From contig JADLFW010000004.1 in NCBI GenBank assembly GCA_020849615.1, positions 310,001 to 374,000 on the forward strand: a DNA stretch of 64,000 nt. The letters are read 5' to 3'. A program made the translations under genes and the position numbers. Shown here piece after piece: positions 9,368 through 17,855 of this stretch (its first letter is position 1; each line of letters begins with the position of its first letter). Origin of the DNA: Phycisphaerales bacterium (lineage in GTDB: Bacteria > Planctomycetota > Phycisphaerae > Phycisphaerales > UBA1924). The notes under the pieces are model-generated. The model worked only from the letters and a program-made list of their open reading frames with translations. It was not told where the DNA came from and did not search any database.

Positions 9368-9700
9368 CTACCCGTACATCCGTCCGGATTCAATATCCAT
9401 CATCTTCCAGCCCAGGGACTTACATATCCGCGACAGGACGGGCCAGGCGATCTCCTCATCCAGCACCGTCACCATCGCCTGGCTGATCTCATCCTGCCCG
9501 GTCGCCACCTCCACCACGATGCCGGGCCCGTGCATGATCTCGGTCCCCATCCGGGCCTTGCCGCCATCCGGGGCGGTGTTGAAGTTGGACAACGCTTCGC
9601 GGACCTGCCGCAGGCTGCCCAACGGCTTGAGCCCTGCGGCCGTATTCCTGGCCGCGGGGTCCACGGGCTTGATCAGGACGATCTGTTTCTTTGGGGGCAC
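9368..9700 (-). CDS. hypothetical protein
   Basis: A 110-residue protein when started at the GTG at 9700 (PPKKQIVLIKPVDPAARN). It has no signal peptide or membrane segment. It shows a predicted alpha/beta pattern with the segment GTEIMHGPGIVVEVATGQDEISQAMV and a C-terminal helix region ending MDIESGRMYG. I do not recognise a family. A longer reading frame reaches 9811 but starts at TTG inside the upstream gene's stop region, and its extra residues look non-coding (Pro/Ala-rich). The absence of a Shine-Dalgarno sequence leaves the start uncertain. Confidence 0.55.
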   Translation of the reverse strand: MPPKKQIVLIKPVDPAARNTAAGLKPLGSLRQVREALSNFNTAPDGGKARMGTEIMHGPGIVVEVATGQDEISQAMVTVLDEEIAWPVLSRICKSLGWKMMDIESGRMYG

Positions 9701-9804
9701 GAGGGGTACTCGGGAGGCTGGGGGAGGGGCGAGAACCACGGCAAGAGTATGCCCCCCCGCCGGGCCATCGCCCGCCAGTCCGGCCGTCGCCGTGTAACGT
9801 GCCC

Positions 9805-11610
9805 TCAACAACCCCCATCGTACAAGTTGAGGAACTCCAGGTAGTCGGAGAAGTCGACCAGGCCATCGCCATTGAGGTCAGCGCGCGGGTCGGCGGCATC
9901 GTAGAGGTTGAGGAACTCGAGGTAATCGGCGAAGTCAACCATGCCATCGCCGTTGAAATCGACGAGGCAGGGGTGCTGCACCTCGTAGGCGCCCATGTCG
10001 ACGACGGGCGGGCCGACGCCCGTGTCGGGGACCTCCGGCACGTTGACCCGGCGGTCGAAGCCGCCCGCGTCAAGCTCGGGCAGGGGCTGGTCGCCGGGCG
10101 AGAATGGGTTGATGTCGATGAGGCTGTTGGCCGCGTCGATGCAGGGCGAGTCTTCGCGCAGGCGGAGATCGCCGCCCGCCTCGTTCAGGAAGCGCGGGTC
10201 CGCGTTGATGTTGCCGGTCCCCGCGAAGCCGCCCTCGATATTGCTGTACGAGGCGGTGGCCCCGCCGATGATCTCGGCGATGCCGCCGTTCCACACGATG
10301 CAGTTCTCGAGGTGGGCGGCGGGCCCGGCCCAGGCCGCCGCGCCGACGCCGTCGATGCCGGGAAGCCCGGCGGGCTTGCCGGTGACGGGGAAAGCCTCGC
10401 TGCCGACGCCGCCCATGCCGGGGATATTGCCGACGAAGGTGCAGTTCACAAGCAGGACGGAGCCGCCGGTGGCCCACACCGCGGCGCCATCGCCCCCATC
10501 GCCGCCGTCGGAGGCGGTGGATGGCGAGCCGTCCTGGCCCGGCGAGCCGTCCGCGGTGGCGTTGTCGATGAACAGGCTGTTGACGACGGAGACGAAGGCG
10601 TTCTCGGCGTAGATGGCGCCGCCATCGCCGGCGTCCTTGCAGTCTTCGGTGACGGGCGGAAGCACGCACACGTGGGGCGTGATGGAAGTGCCGGTGATGT
10701 TGCCGCGGATGGCGCAGCGCTCGATGAGCGCGCTGACGCCCGGGCCGAAGTAGATGCCGCCGCCGGGCCCGCCGTCAAATCCGCCGGTCATGACGCCGCC
10801 TTCGCACGGGCCCCATCCGCCGTCGCCGCTGCGGTTGCCGCGGATGGTGCAGCGGGTGATGCGGACGAGGCAGTCATCGGCGGCGAGACCGCCGCCCGCC
10901 CCGCCGGTGACCATCAGCGCATCGGCCCCGGCGTTGTCGGCGATCGTGCAGCCGATGAAGGTGGCCGCCGAGCCCGGGGCGCAGTACACACCGCCGCCCT
11001 TGCGGAAGACCGTGTCGGAACTCAGGGGTCGCTGCGTCGCGTTCTCGATGATGCGACAGGCGCTGATGGTGGGAGAGCCGGTGACGTGGATGCCGCCCCC
11101 GGCCCAGCCCGTGCCCGAGGTGTCAGGGGCGCTGGCCCGGCCGCCTCGGACCGTGAAGCCGTCGAGCACGGTCGCGGCGTCGCCCGCCGCGATGACGACG
11201 TTGTACGCGCGGGCCGCGCCCGTGTTGCCCTCGAGGATCGTTTCCCGGGTGAAGGGGTTGCGCTGCGTCCGGTCGGTTTCAGTCCCTGCGAATCCGCCGT
11301 AGACCGCGACGCCCGGGACGAGCGTGAAGCTGATCGCCGGGTCGGTGCCGCCGGGCCCGGCGGGAATGTACACACCCTGGCGGACCCACAGTTCGGTGAC
11401 AGCCCCGCCCGAGGCCGACGCGGCGCTCAGCGCAGCGCGGAGGTCGTTGTACGCGGTGCCCCACGTGAGCCCATCCCCGCCGGCGGGCGCATCGGCCCGG
11501 ACGTGGCGGACATTGGGGGGCGCGGCGACCGCGGCGCCGGCCGAGGCCATGAGGATCGCGATCACAACGCGGGCGCGGGCCGCGCGCGGGCCGACGAGCT
11601 TGGCAAGCAT
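9805..11610 (-). CDS. secreted right-handed beta-helix protein with C-terminal GC-type dockerin tail
   Basis: A 601-residue exported protein. The ATG at 11610 gives a signal peptide ending near AGAAVAA, and an AAGGAGAG stretch lies upstream. The N-terminal block RHVRADAPAGGDGLTWGTAYNDLRAAL is typical of DUF1565/choice-of-anchor-Q beta-helix proteins. The middle is a run of short beta-helix rungs (ISACRIIENATQR, ARCTIRGNRSGDG-like, LENCIVWNGG). The last 55 residues are two dockerin-type Ca loops, DFNGDGMVDFADYLEFLNLY and DLNGDGLVDFSDYLEFLNLY, ending GGC. The substrate or partner is unknown. It is one of six proteins in this window with this tail. Confidence 0.85.
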   Translation of the reverse strand: MLAKLVGPRAARARVVIAILMASAGAAVAAPPNVRHVRADAPAGGDGLTWGTAYNDLRAALSAASASGGAVTELWVRQGVYIPAGPGGTDPAISFTLVPGVAVYGGFAGTETDRTQRNPFTRETILEGNTGAARAYNVVIAAGDAATVLDGFTVRGGRASAPDTSGTGWAGGGIHVTGSPTISACRIIENATQRPLSSDTVFRKGGGVYCAPGSAATFIGCTIADNAGADALMVTGGAGGGLAADDCLVRITRCTIRGNRSGDGGWGPCEGGVMTGGFDGGPGGGIYFGPGVSALIERCAIRGNITGTSITPHVCVLPPVTEDCKDAGDGGAIYAENAFVSVVNSLFIDNATADGSPGQDGSPSTASDGGDGGDGAAVWATGGSVLLVNCTFVGNIPGMGGVGSEAFPVTGKPAGLPGIDGVGAAAWAGPAAHLENCIVWNGGIAEIIGGATASYSNIEGGFAGTGNINADPRFLNEAGGDLRLREDSPCIDAANSLIDINPFSPGDQPLPELDAGGFDRRVNVPEVPDTGVGPPVVDMGAYEVQHPCLVDFNGDGMVDFADYLEFLNLYDAADPRADLNGDGLVDFSDYLEFLNLYDGGC

Positions 11611-11778
11611 CTGCACGTTCTCCCTCTCCTTGGCGGTCCGACCCAGGGCGCCGAGCCCGCAACATCCGGAAAGTCCCAACGTAGTGGCAGCCCCGGGACG
11701 ATGCAATCCCGGCAGAGGCCAAACCTTAAGTGAAGCAAAACTCACGCGGCGGGCGGGCGACGACGCAGCGGCGGCGCC

Positions 11779-12204
11779 TTACTCCTCGCCGTCATCGTCC
11801 TGGCCCTCTTCCTCATCGCGCTTGGCGACGAGCTCCGCGGCGGTGTCGATGAGCCGGCCCAGCGGCACGGGCTTGATCATGTAGCGGTCAACGCCGATCG
11901 ACTCCGCGTAGGCCTGGTGGCGGCGGCCCTCGTTGGCCGTGACCATGATCACCAGCGGGCTGTCCTCGTGCCCCTTGATCTTCTCGAGCACCAGGAACCC
12001 GGAGCGCTTGGGGAGCATCATGTCGAGGATCACGATGTCGGGCGGGTCCTCGCGGCAGATCCGCACCGCCTCATTCCCATCCATCGCGACTTGCGTCAAC
12101 GCGCCCTCGGCCTGGAACGCCGCATCAAAGGCCTCCAGCACATCGCGGTCATCATCCACGATGAGCACACGCACTTCCTCCAGCTTTCCCGGCGCTTCGG
12201 ACAT
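11779..12204 (-). CDS. single-domain response regulator (CheY-like receiver)
   Basis: A 141-residue receiver domain with no output domain. The acidic pair DDD (residues 17-19, in VLIVDDDRDV), the phospho-acceptor Asp in VILDMMLPKRSG near residue 57, the Thr/Ala switch position in MVTANEG, and the Lys of YMIKPV near 110 are all present. The C-terminus is an unusual acidic tail (RDEEEGQDDDGEE). No kinase is adjacent, so its partner is unknown. It may act through protein-protein contact, as CheY or Spo0F do. Confidence 0.9.
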   Translation of the reverse strand: MSEAPGKLEEVRVLIVDDDRDVLEAFDAAFQAEGALTQVAMDGNEAVRICREDPPDIVILDMMLPKRSGFLVLEKIKGHEDSPLVIMVTANEGRRHQAYAESIGVDRYMIKPVPLGRLIDTAAELVAKRDEEEGQDDDGEE

Positions 12205-12303
12205 GCGGGCCTCCTTGAATGCACAACGGTAGTCACCCGTCCCGACCCCCGAAATCCGACCCCCAAACCCCGAAACTCGAGACCCGGCCCCCCTCTCCGG
12301 TCT

Positions 12304-13410
12304 TTACGCAGCCCCGGCCCGGGCCAGTTCCGCCCGGTCGCGATCGCTGCGGTCGATGAGCCGATCCAGCTCCTCCTCGGTCATCCATGGCAGCGAGCGG
12401 AGCTTGGCTTTCAGCTGGTCGGGGAAAGGCTGGTTCACCCGCTCGTGGCGCGGACGGCTCTTCCAGATCCGGTGCATCCACAGGTACTGCTCCGGCGCTG
12501 AACGCACCATCGACTCGATGGCCCGCCGGTACCGGGCCGTGAGGTAGAACAGCGGGTCCTCGTGGGCCCGGTACTCTTCGGGAAGGATCACATCGTGCAC
12601 CTCGACGTGGTAACGCAGGTCGGGGTCCATGCCGTGCTGCACGGGGGCCCGGGGGTCGATGCGCCGGGCCACACCGCAGGCGATCACCGCGTTGAACTGC
12701 AGGGCCAGCAGCCCGATCGACTTGTACGTCGAGGCCAGACGCCCGAAGTAGGGGACGAAGACGCCGCGGTCGCCCGCGTTCTGGTCGGCCACGAACCCCA
12801 CCGGTGAACCCGTCCCGCCGCGCGGGGGCTCGATCACCGTCGGAAGCGTCCGCACCGCGCCGAACTTGTCCACCAGGGTCATGCCCCGCCGGGCCCGCGT
12901 CTCGCGGACCCAGGCATCCAGCGGCTTGAGGTCCAGCGGCCGGTAGACGGCATGCAGCCGGAACCCCAGGAGCGCGAGGGCGTAGCCCACCAGCTCCCAG
13001 TTTCCGACGTGGCCTGAAATGAAGATGGTGGGGCGGCCCGCCAGGACCGGCGCCAGCGCGGGCCCGGCGTCATCGACGAGGATGTGCCGCGGCCAGTTGT
13101 CCTCGTTCATGAGGCGCGGCATGAACGCCAGCTCGGCGCCCAGGGTGAAGAGGTGCTGGTAGGCCAGCACCGCGTGCTCGTAACGCTTTTCCTCGGGCCA
13201 CTCGGGAAAAGCGACGGCGAGGTGATCGCGGGCGCGGTCCAGCCGCTTGCGGTTGGCCCGCAGCACGGCGAAGCGGCGGCCGAAGGCGGCGGCGGCGCGG
13301 ACGGAGGGGCGCGGGCCGACGATCAGCGGGAGCGACATCGCCGCGCGGATGGCCAGGTAGACCGGAGTCTGCAGCCAGGGCGGGGTCTTGCGTTTCTTCT
13401 TCTTGCCCAC
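12304..13410 (-). CDS. lysophospholipid/lipid A acyltransferase, LpxL/HtrB family
   Basis: A 368-residue membrane-associated acyltransferase when started at the GTG at 13410 (VGKKKKRKTPPWLQTPVYL). It carries the family catalytic motif HVGNWE near residue 130 (HX4E type) and typical downstream blocks (VYRPLDLKPLDAWV, VGFVADQNAGDRGVFVPYFG). The family adds secondary acyl chains to lipid A in the inner membrane, which fits the heptose genes at 45.8-47.9 kb and indicates an LPS-bearing cell. The longer reading frame upstream overlaps the neighbouring coiled-coil gene and lacks coding character, so the later start is preferred, although the GTG has no clear Shine-Dalgarno sequence. Confidence 0.85.
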   Translation of the reverse strand: MGKKKKRKTPPWLQTPVYLAIRAAMSLPLIVGPRPSVRAAAAFGRRFAVLRANRKRLDRARDHLAVAFPEWPEEKRYEHAVLAYQHLFTLGAELAFMPRLMNEDNWPRHILVDDAGPALAPVLAGRPTIFISGHVGNWELVGYALALLGFRLHAVYRPLDLKPLDAWVRETRARRGMTLVDKFGAVRTLPTVIEPPRGGTGSPVGFVADQNAGDRGVFVPYFGRLASTYKSIGLLALQFNAVIACGVARRIDPRAPVQHGMDPDLRYHVEVHDVILPEEYRAHEDPLFYLTARYRRAIESMVRSAPEQYLWMHRIWKSRPRHERVNQPFPDQLKAKLRSLPWMTEEELDRLIDRSDRDRAELARAGAA

Positions 13411-13435
13411 GAAAGAGGCCGGGCCCGTCGGGGGC

Positions 13436-14839
13436 TCAGCGATCCAGCGCCACCGAGAGCCGCTCGCGGCCCAGCAGGGTGTACAGGCGGTTCTCGTTGA
13501 GGATCGGGATGCTGGTGGCCTCCGCCTGCTGGCGGAGCCGGTCGTAGCGCTGCACATCCTTGTCGCGGCGGATGTACTCCTGCATCACTTCGATCGGGGC
13601 GCTGGCGTCCGGGCGGGGCGGGAGCAGCGGGCGCTCGCCCAGCACCAGGAAATCAACATCGCCCGTCAGGTCATCCACGATCTGGCCGCCCCAAGCCTCG
13701 ATGAGGGCGCGGATGTCGGCCCGCTCGCCCGCGGTCGAGACACCATCGCCGTTGGCGTCGAAGTTGCCGAAGGCCAGGAACTTGTATGTCTTGTTGGGGT
13801 CGTAGAGCGGGTTGGCGGCGACATCGCCGGCGACGACCGGGTTGCCCTTGGTCTCCCACAGGATCCGGCACGTCGAGCTGTTCTCATCGACGTTGATGAT
13901 CTCCAGGCCCGCCTTGCCGCGGGGGTACATGCCATTGTCGTCGGGCCGCAGGCTGCCGGCATCGGCGTAGACGGAGAAGGGCATGCCGATGCTGGCCTTC
14001 TGGCGGCGGCCGATGCTGATCGTCGCCTGGTTCTCGGCGGCGTTGATGCCGACGATGCGGGCATCGACAAGGGCGTACTCGGGCTGGCCCTTGAACACAT
14101 CCTTGTTGCGCTCGCCGCGAAGGGTCTGAACCTGCGCCTGGAGGACGAGGTTGTCTTCCTGGAGTTTGTCGGCCCGGCTCCGCAGTTCGGACTCGCGCTG
14201 CCGGGCCTCCTGCTCGATCTGGGCGACCTGGGCATCCATCTTGGCCCGGAGGTCGGCGACCTCGGAGCGGTACTTCTCGACATCGGTCTTGTACTGGCCG
14301 ACATCCTTGTTCAGGGCGTCCACGGTGGCCTGGTGGCGGTCCTGGATGGACTTGACGCGGTCGACCTCGGCCTGCTTGTCGGCGAGGGCGGTCTTGCGGT
14401 CGGCCTCGGCCTTGGCGTTGGCATCGGTGAGCGAGGCGATCTGGGCATCGCGGTCGCGGAGGAGCTGGAGGAGGGGGGCCGTGTCGGCGCCCTTGATCTG
14501 GGCGAGCTTCTTGGAGAACGCGTCGAAGCTGTCGTTGCGGGAGCCCGTGACCTTCTCCATCGTCTGCTGCTGGGAGTCGATCAGGTACTTGGCCAGGGAG
14601 CGCGAGGGCTTGCTGCTCGCCGCGGTCGAGATCAGGCGGCGGACATCATCCAGGTTGCCCTCTCCCGGCTTGAGGATCTCGGCGGCCTGGGCCTCGGCGT
14701 TCTGCAGGTCGCGCTGGGCCTTGCGGGCGTTACCGAAGAAGATCATCGCGGTGATCAGCATGCCCAGCGACAAGACGCTGAGGAAGGCGATCCAGATGCC
14801 GACGCCGACGCTCGAACTGGTCCGACCCGCCATAACCAT
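13436..14839 (-). CDS. membrane-anchored coiled-coil protein with BRCT-like C-terminal domain carrying an EF-hand loop
   Basis: A 467-residue protein. One membrane helix lies at about residues 12-35 and a long charged coiled coil at about 125-245, followed by a beta-rich segment (VDARIVGINAAENQATISIG, 257-276). Residues 350-405 read like a BRCT fold (KTYKFLAFGNF, then ADIRALIEAWGGQIVDD, then VDFLVLGERP). Inserted after the first strand is a perfect 12-residue EF-hand-type loop, D361-A-N-G-D-G-V-S-T-A-G-E372. The protein is conserved in style among planctomycetes as far as I recall, with unknown function. The next gene downstream on this strand is the lipid A acyltransferase, 25 bases away, so they may be co-transcribed. 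The ATG at 14833 is an alternative start. Confidence 0.75.
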   Translation of the reverse strand: MVMAGRTSSSVGVGIWIAFLSVLSLGMLITAMIFFGNARKAQRDLQNAEAQAAEILKPGEGNLDDVRRLISTAASSKPSRSLAKYLIDSQQQTMEKVTGSRNDSFDAFSKKLAQIKGADTAPLLQLLRDRDAQIASLTDANAKAEADRKTALADKQAEVDRVKSIQDRHQATVDALNKDVGQYKTDVEKYRSEVADLRAKMDAQVAQIEQEARQRESELRSRADKLQEDNLVLQAQVQTLRGERNKDVFKGQPEYALVDARIVGINAAENQATISIGRRQKASIGMPFSVYADAGSLRPDDNGMYPRGKAGLEIINVDENSSTCRILWETKGNPVVAGDVAANPLYDPNKTYKFLAFGNFDANGDGVSTAGERADIRALIEAWGGQIVDDLTGDVDFLVLGERPLLPPRPDASAPIEVMQEYIRRDKDVQRYDRLRQQAEATSIPILNENRLYTLLGRERLSVALDR

Positions 14840-15116
14840 CTCCCAATACGCTGGTTAGCGCTCGCGCCCGGCACGGAGGCCGCGGCGGCCTTGCGCCCCA
14901 CTTTACCCGCTGGTTCGCCCGTCTGCTCGCCGGCCCGTCGCCCCGGCCACGCCGGCGCGCGGCCCGCTCCGCAGCCCACCCCGGGCGCTCCAATCCCTAC
15001 GCCGAGACCTACTAAGGGGTTGCGGCGCGGGGTGGGGAGTGTCCCGGATCGAACCGGGGGCGTCAAGTGCCAAGATCGTGCGGGAGGCCCGGGGAACCCG
15101 GGGCCGGGGAGATCGT
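14840..15116. other. non-coding stretch upstream of the coiled-coil gene
   Basis: This interval holds the presumed promoter of the minus-strand gene ending at 13436. No convincing reading frame or RNA gene is seen. It is rich in GGCC and CCGG words. Confidence 0.4.
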
Positions 15117-15158
15117 AAAAAGGGGAGCGCACCCGGCGTTCGGCCCGGATGCGCCCCC
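15117..15158 (-). terminator. intrinsic terminator, minus strand
   Basis: On the minus strand a GC-rich stem (GGGGCGCAtCCGG pairing with CCGGgTGCGCtCCCC, one mismatch and one bulge) is followed by TTTTT. It lies 41 bases beyond the stop of the small minus-strand ORF at 15200-15403 and supports that ORF being transcribed. Confidence 0.75.
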
Positions 15159-15199
15159 GAGGGTGGGTGTTGGGCTGCCCCCCTCGCGGGGGGAAGCGA

Positions 15200-15403
15200 T
15201 TACAGCAGTTGGCTGAACCGGGCCTCCGGGCTGCGGTTCAGGTGCTCGACCATGGGCTCGGGCGGGCCGGGCGGTTTGCCCGGGCCGGGGCGGACGGAAC
15301 TGAACGACTTCGGCCCGGCGTTCAGCTTCGGCAGGCGGAGCTTGTTCCTCAACGAGAGGAGCTTGCCCAGGGGCGAACGGTTGAGATTGACGCTGCGGTG
15401 CAT
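15200..15403 (-). CDS. small basic protein, unknown
   Basis: A possible 67-residue protein starting MHRSVNLNRSPLGKLLSLR at the ATG at 15403. It is preceded by GAAAGG six bases upstream and followed by a strong intrinsic terminator at 15117-15158. The N-terminal half is rich in Arg, Lys, Leu and Asn; the C-terminal half is Pro/Gly-rich (GPGKPPGPPEP). No family is recognised. A longer open frame reaches 15565, but the region before the ATG looks non-coding. It is the last of three short Shine-Dalgarno-led ORFs on this strand. Confidence 0.45.
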   Translation of the reverse strand: MHRSVNLNRSPLGKLLSLRNKLRLPKLNAGPKSFSSVRPGPGKPPGPPEPMVEHLNRSPEARFSQLL

Positions 15404-15626
15404 GGGATGCCTTTCGGGAAGAGGTGTCGAGGTGACGAAGTGTGGGGCGGGCCGGGGGCGCGCAGAATGGGCGGCCCCGCGGCGCTCGCGGGTTGAGGTG
15501 ATGGTGGGACGCGGGGCGCGAGGGATCGCCGGCCCGGATGTTGCATCCGGTTGTTGCGATCGCATCGCGTCTTACGTCGTTCTTAGTTGCCGGGCCGCGC
15601 GGCCCGGGCCTGAATGATCAGGCCCG

Positions 15627-15665
15627 TCAACGAACGGCGGCTCGGAGGGTCGTGATGGTCTTCAT
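15627..15665 (-). CDS. 12-residue Shine-Dalgarno-led ORF (possible leader peptide)
   Basis: Translation gives MKTITTLRAAVR and stop. An unusually good ribosome binding site, AGGAGG, lies seven bases before the ATG, which is rare in this window. After the stop come two adjacent GC-rich hairpins (GGGCCTGA..TCAGGCCC and GGGCCGCGCGGCCC). It could be a leader peptide or the start of a small-protein transcript. Coding status is unproven. Confidence 0.3.
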   Translation of the reverse strand: MKTITTLRAAVR

Positions 15666-15872
15666 ACTGGGGCCTCCTCTCGGTTCGCGGTTCGGCCCGC
15701 GCTGCGCGGGAGCGCGTGCGGGCCAGATGGGTGGACGGTGTTCAGCGGGCCGGGCAGAACTGCAAATGCAGTCCGGGCCTGGATTTGAGCCGAATTCGCT
15801 GGGTTGACGGTGGGGGAGTCTCGCCCGCGTCGGCCCGAGGAACTCGGCCCGGCGCACGCCCGGTGGGGCGTT

Positions 15873-15917
15873 TCAGTGCATCGGCCGTCGGAGTTGGGTG
15901 GCAGCGATGGTGTTCAT
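15873..15917 (-). CDS. 14-residue Shine-Dalgarno-led ORF (possible leader peptide)
   Basis: Translation gives MNTIAATQLRRPMH and stop, with GAGGT seven bases before the ATG. The first residues resemble the 12-residue ORF at 15627 (M-K/N-T-I-x-x-x-LR pattern), suggesting related small peptides or a duplicated leader. No function can be assigned. Confidence 0.28.
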   Translation of the reverse strand: MNTIAATQLRRPMH

Positions 15918-15983
15918 GGGCGGTACCTCGTGGGCGGTAGTATCGGGGAGAACAACGGGGGAGTCAAGAAGAGATTGCAAATT

Positions 15984-16139
15984 GGGCACTGGGGATCGGG
16001 CACTGGGCACTGGTGCAGGAACCCGGCAACGATCGGGCACCCATTCAGTTGTGTTAGGTCGGCAATGTGTGTCCATCGGGTAATGACGGAGGGCGGCCCG
16101 ATTGCATCACCAGTGCCCAGTGCCCGATCCCCAGTGCCC
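15984..16139. repeat. perfect 32-bp inverted repeat built from GCACTGG words, 92-bp spacer
   Basis: The left arm 15984-16015 and right arm 16108-16139 are exact reverse complements. Both consist of GGGCACTGGG and GGATCGGGCACTGG words. The right arm begins 14 bases beyond the purB stop codon and the word continues up to that stop. Half a family member also lies at 3439-3460. The arms could form a long hairpin in purB mRNA; no T-run follows, so it is not a standard terminator. Confidence 0.8.
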
Positions 16140-16152
16140 GATGCCCAGTGCC

Positions 16153-17802
16153 CTAGACCTTCGGCGCGCTCTCGCCCAGCTTCGCGATCGCCTCGCCGTA
16201 CTGCTCGCGGAGGGGCTCGATGACGTCCTTGATGAAGCGTTCGGTTTGCTCGACGCTGCGGCCGATGTACTGCAGGGGGTCCATGAGGTTGGACCAGTCG
16301 AGCTCGGCCCGGAGCGCGGGCGGGTGGAACGCGGGGTCGGCCTTCAGGCGGTCGAGCAGGTCGTTGTCGAGGCCTTCCTGCTTGACGCGCAGCCCGGCGG
16401 CCTGGGCGTGTTGGCGGATGAGCTCGTGGTAGTGCTGTCGGTCGCCCCCGAGCTTGACGCAGGCCATGAGGATGTTCTCGGTGGCCATGAAGGGCAGCTC
16501 GGCCATGAGGTTCTTGCGGATGGTCGCTTCGTGGACGATGAGGCCGCTGGCGACATTGTGCATGAGGTCGAGCGCGCCATCGAGTGCCAGGAAGGCCTCG
16601 GGGAGCGACAGGCGGCGGTTGGAGGAGTCATCGAGCGTGCGCTCGAGCCACTGGGTCGCGGCGGTGTCGTAGGCGTTGCCAACGAGGTTCATGACGAAGC
16701 GGGTGAGGCCGCAGATGCGCTCGCAGCGCATGGGGTTGCGCTTGTAGGGCATGGCGGAGGAGCCGATCTGCTTGGATTCGAAAGGCTCATCGAGTTCCTT
16801 GCGGTTGCAGAGCAGGCGGATGTCGGTGGCGATCTTGTGGAGGACGGAGGCGGCGCTCGCGAGGTCGGCGAGAATGAAGGTGTCGATGACGCGGGGGTAG
16901 GTTTGGCCCGTCACAAGGCTGTTGACGAGCTTCACCTCGGATGTGTGAGGCGGAAGCATCGACCTGTAGGGTTCGCGCACGTTCGGTTCGGATGTTCCCA
17001 AGGGACACTCCGGCATGGCTCCAGGCGGGACGGCCTCGCCACGATTGAACTCCGGGATGCCGGCTTCGAACAGCCGCTCCGAGACGGCCGCCTCCATGTC
17101 CCAGATGTGACCCGCGTTGCGTAGCAGCGCCGCGAACGAGGCTTGAGTGCCTGTCGCGCCGCGGATGCCTCGGAGCGGCGTACTTCCGATTCTCGAAGTT
17201 TCCCACTCGGGAGCGAACGGATGCAGTGTTTCCATCCGTCGGAGCGAGAGCCAGGCGTCCGTGGAGTGCATGGCCAGGCGACGCCCGACCGTGACGGGCT
17301 GCGCCGGCTGATAGTGAGTGAACCCCAGCACGGGGGTTGAACTCCAACGCCCAGCCTGCTCGGCCAAACTGATGATGGCCCGGGCCAGTTTGGCGCGCAC
17401 GATCTGCAAGGCTTGCTGCAGGATCAGCCCATCCGCGTTGCACACCACATCCTGGCTCGTCATCCCCAGGTGGATGATGCCCTTGGCCTGCGGGCACGCA
17501 TCGCCCAGTGCGTGCACATGCGCCATGACATCATGGCGCAGCTCGCGCTCGTACTGCTCGGCGAGGGCCATCTCCTCATCGGTGATGCCCCGGGCCACGA
17601 CCGCGCGCAGCTCATCCACCTGCTCCTTGGTCACCAGCGGCGCGGGCGAGCCGGCCGTCAGCTCGTGCTGGGCCTCGGCGACCGCCAGCCAGATCCGCCG
17701 CCACGTGTTGAACTTGTGACGCGGCGACCACAGCCGCAGCATCTCCGGGCTGGCGTTGCGTTCGGCGAGGGGGCTGGTGTAGGTGTCATACTTGGAGGGC
17801 AT
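16153..17802 (-). CDS. purB: adenylosuccinate lyase
   Basis: A 549-residue enzyme of the fumarase/aspartase superfamily, catalysing the two fumarate-releasing steps of purine and AMP synthesis. It is of the longer, eukaryote-like type. Family blocks are HLGMTSQDVVCNADG (near 111), FTHYQPAQPVTVGRR (near 161), GATGTQASF (near 215), the signature GSSAMPYKRNPMR (near 347), then TQWLERTLDDSSNRR and LPFMATENILMA. Between about residues 252 and 295 there is a segment of some 40 residues (NRGEAVPPGAMPECPLGTSE and on) that I do not recall in related enzymes, just before the conserved VTGQTYPR. The start MPSKYDTYTSPL at 17802 is standard. A REP-like element begins 54 bases upstream. Confidence 0.93.
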   Translation of the reverse strand: MPSKYDTYTSPLAERNASPEMLRLWSPRHKFNTWRRIWLAVAEAQHELTAGSPAPLVTKEQVDELRAVVARGITDEEMALAEQYERELRHDVMAHVHALGDACPQAKGIIHLGMTSQDVVCNADGLILQQALQIVRAKLARAIISLAEQAGRWSSTPVLGFTHYQPAQPVTVGRRLAMHSTDAWLSLRRMETLHPFAPEWETSRIGSTPLRGIRGATGTQASFAALLRNAGHIWDMEAAVSERLFEAGIPEFNRGEAVPPGAMPECPLGTSEPNVREPYRSMLPPHTSEVKLVNSLVTGQTYPRVIDTFILADLASAASVLHKIATDIRLLCNRKELDEPFESKQIGSSAMPYKRNPMRCERICGLTRFVMNLVGNAYDTAATQWLERTLDDSSNRRLSLPEAFLALDGALDLMHNVASGLIVHEATIRKNLMAELPFMATENILMACVKLGGDRQHYHELIRQHAQAAGLRVKQEGLDNDLLDRLKADPAFHPPALRAELDWSNLMDPLQYIGRSVEQTERFIKDVIEPLREQYGEAIAKLGESAPKV

Positions 17803-17855
17803 GCCGGAGTTTAGGGACGGGCCGGGAAGCAGGCGGGCCAGCGCAGCGCGGGCGA

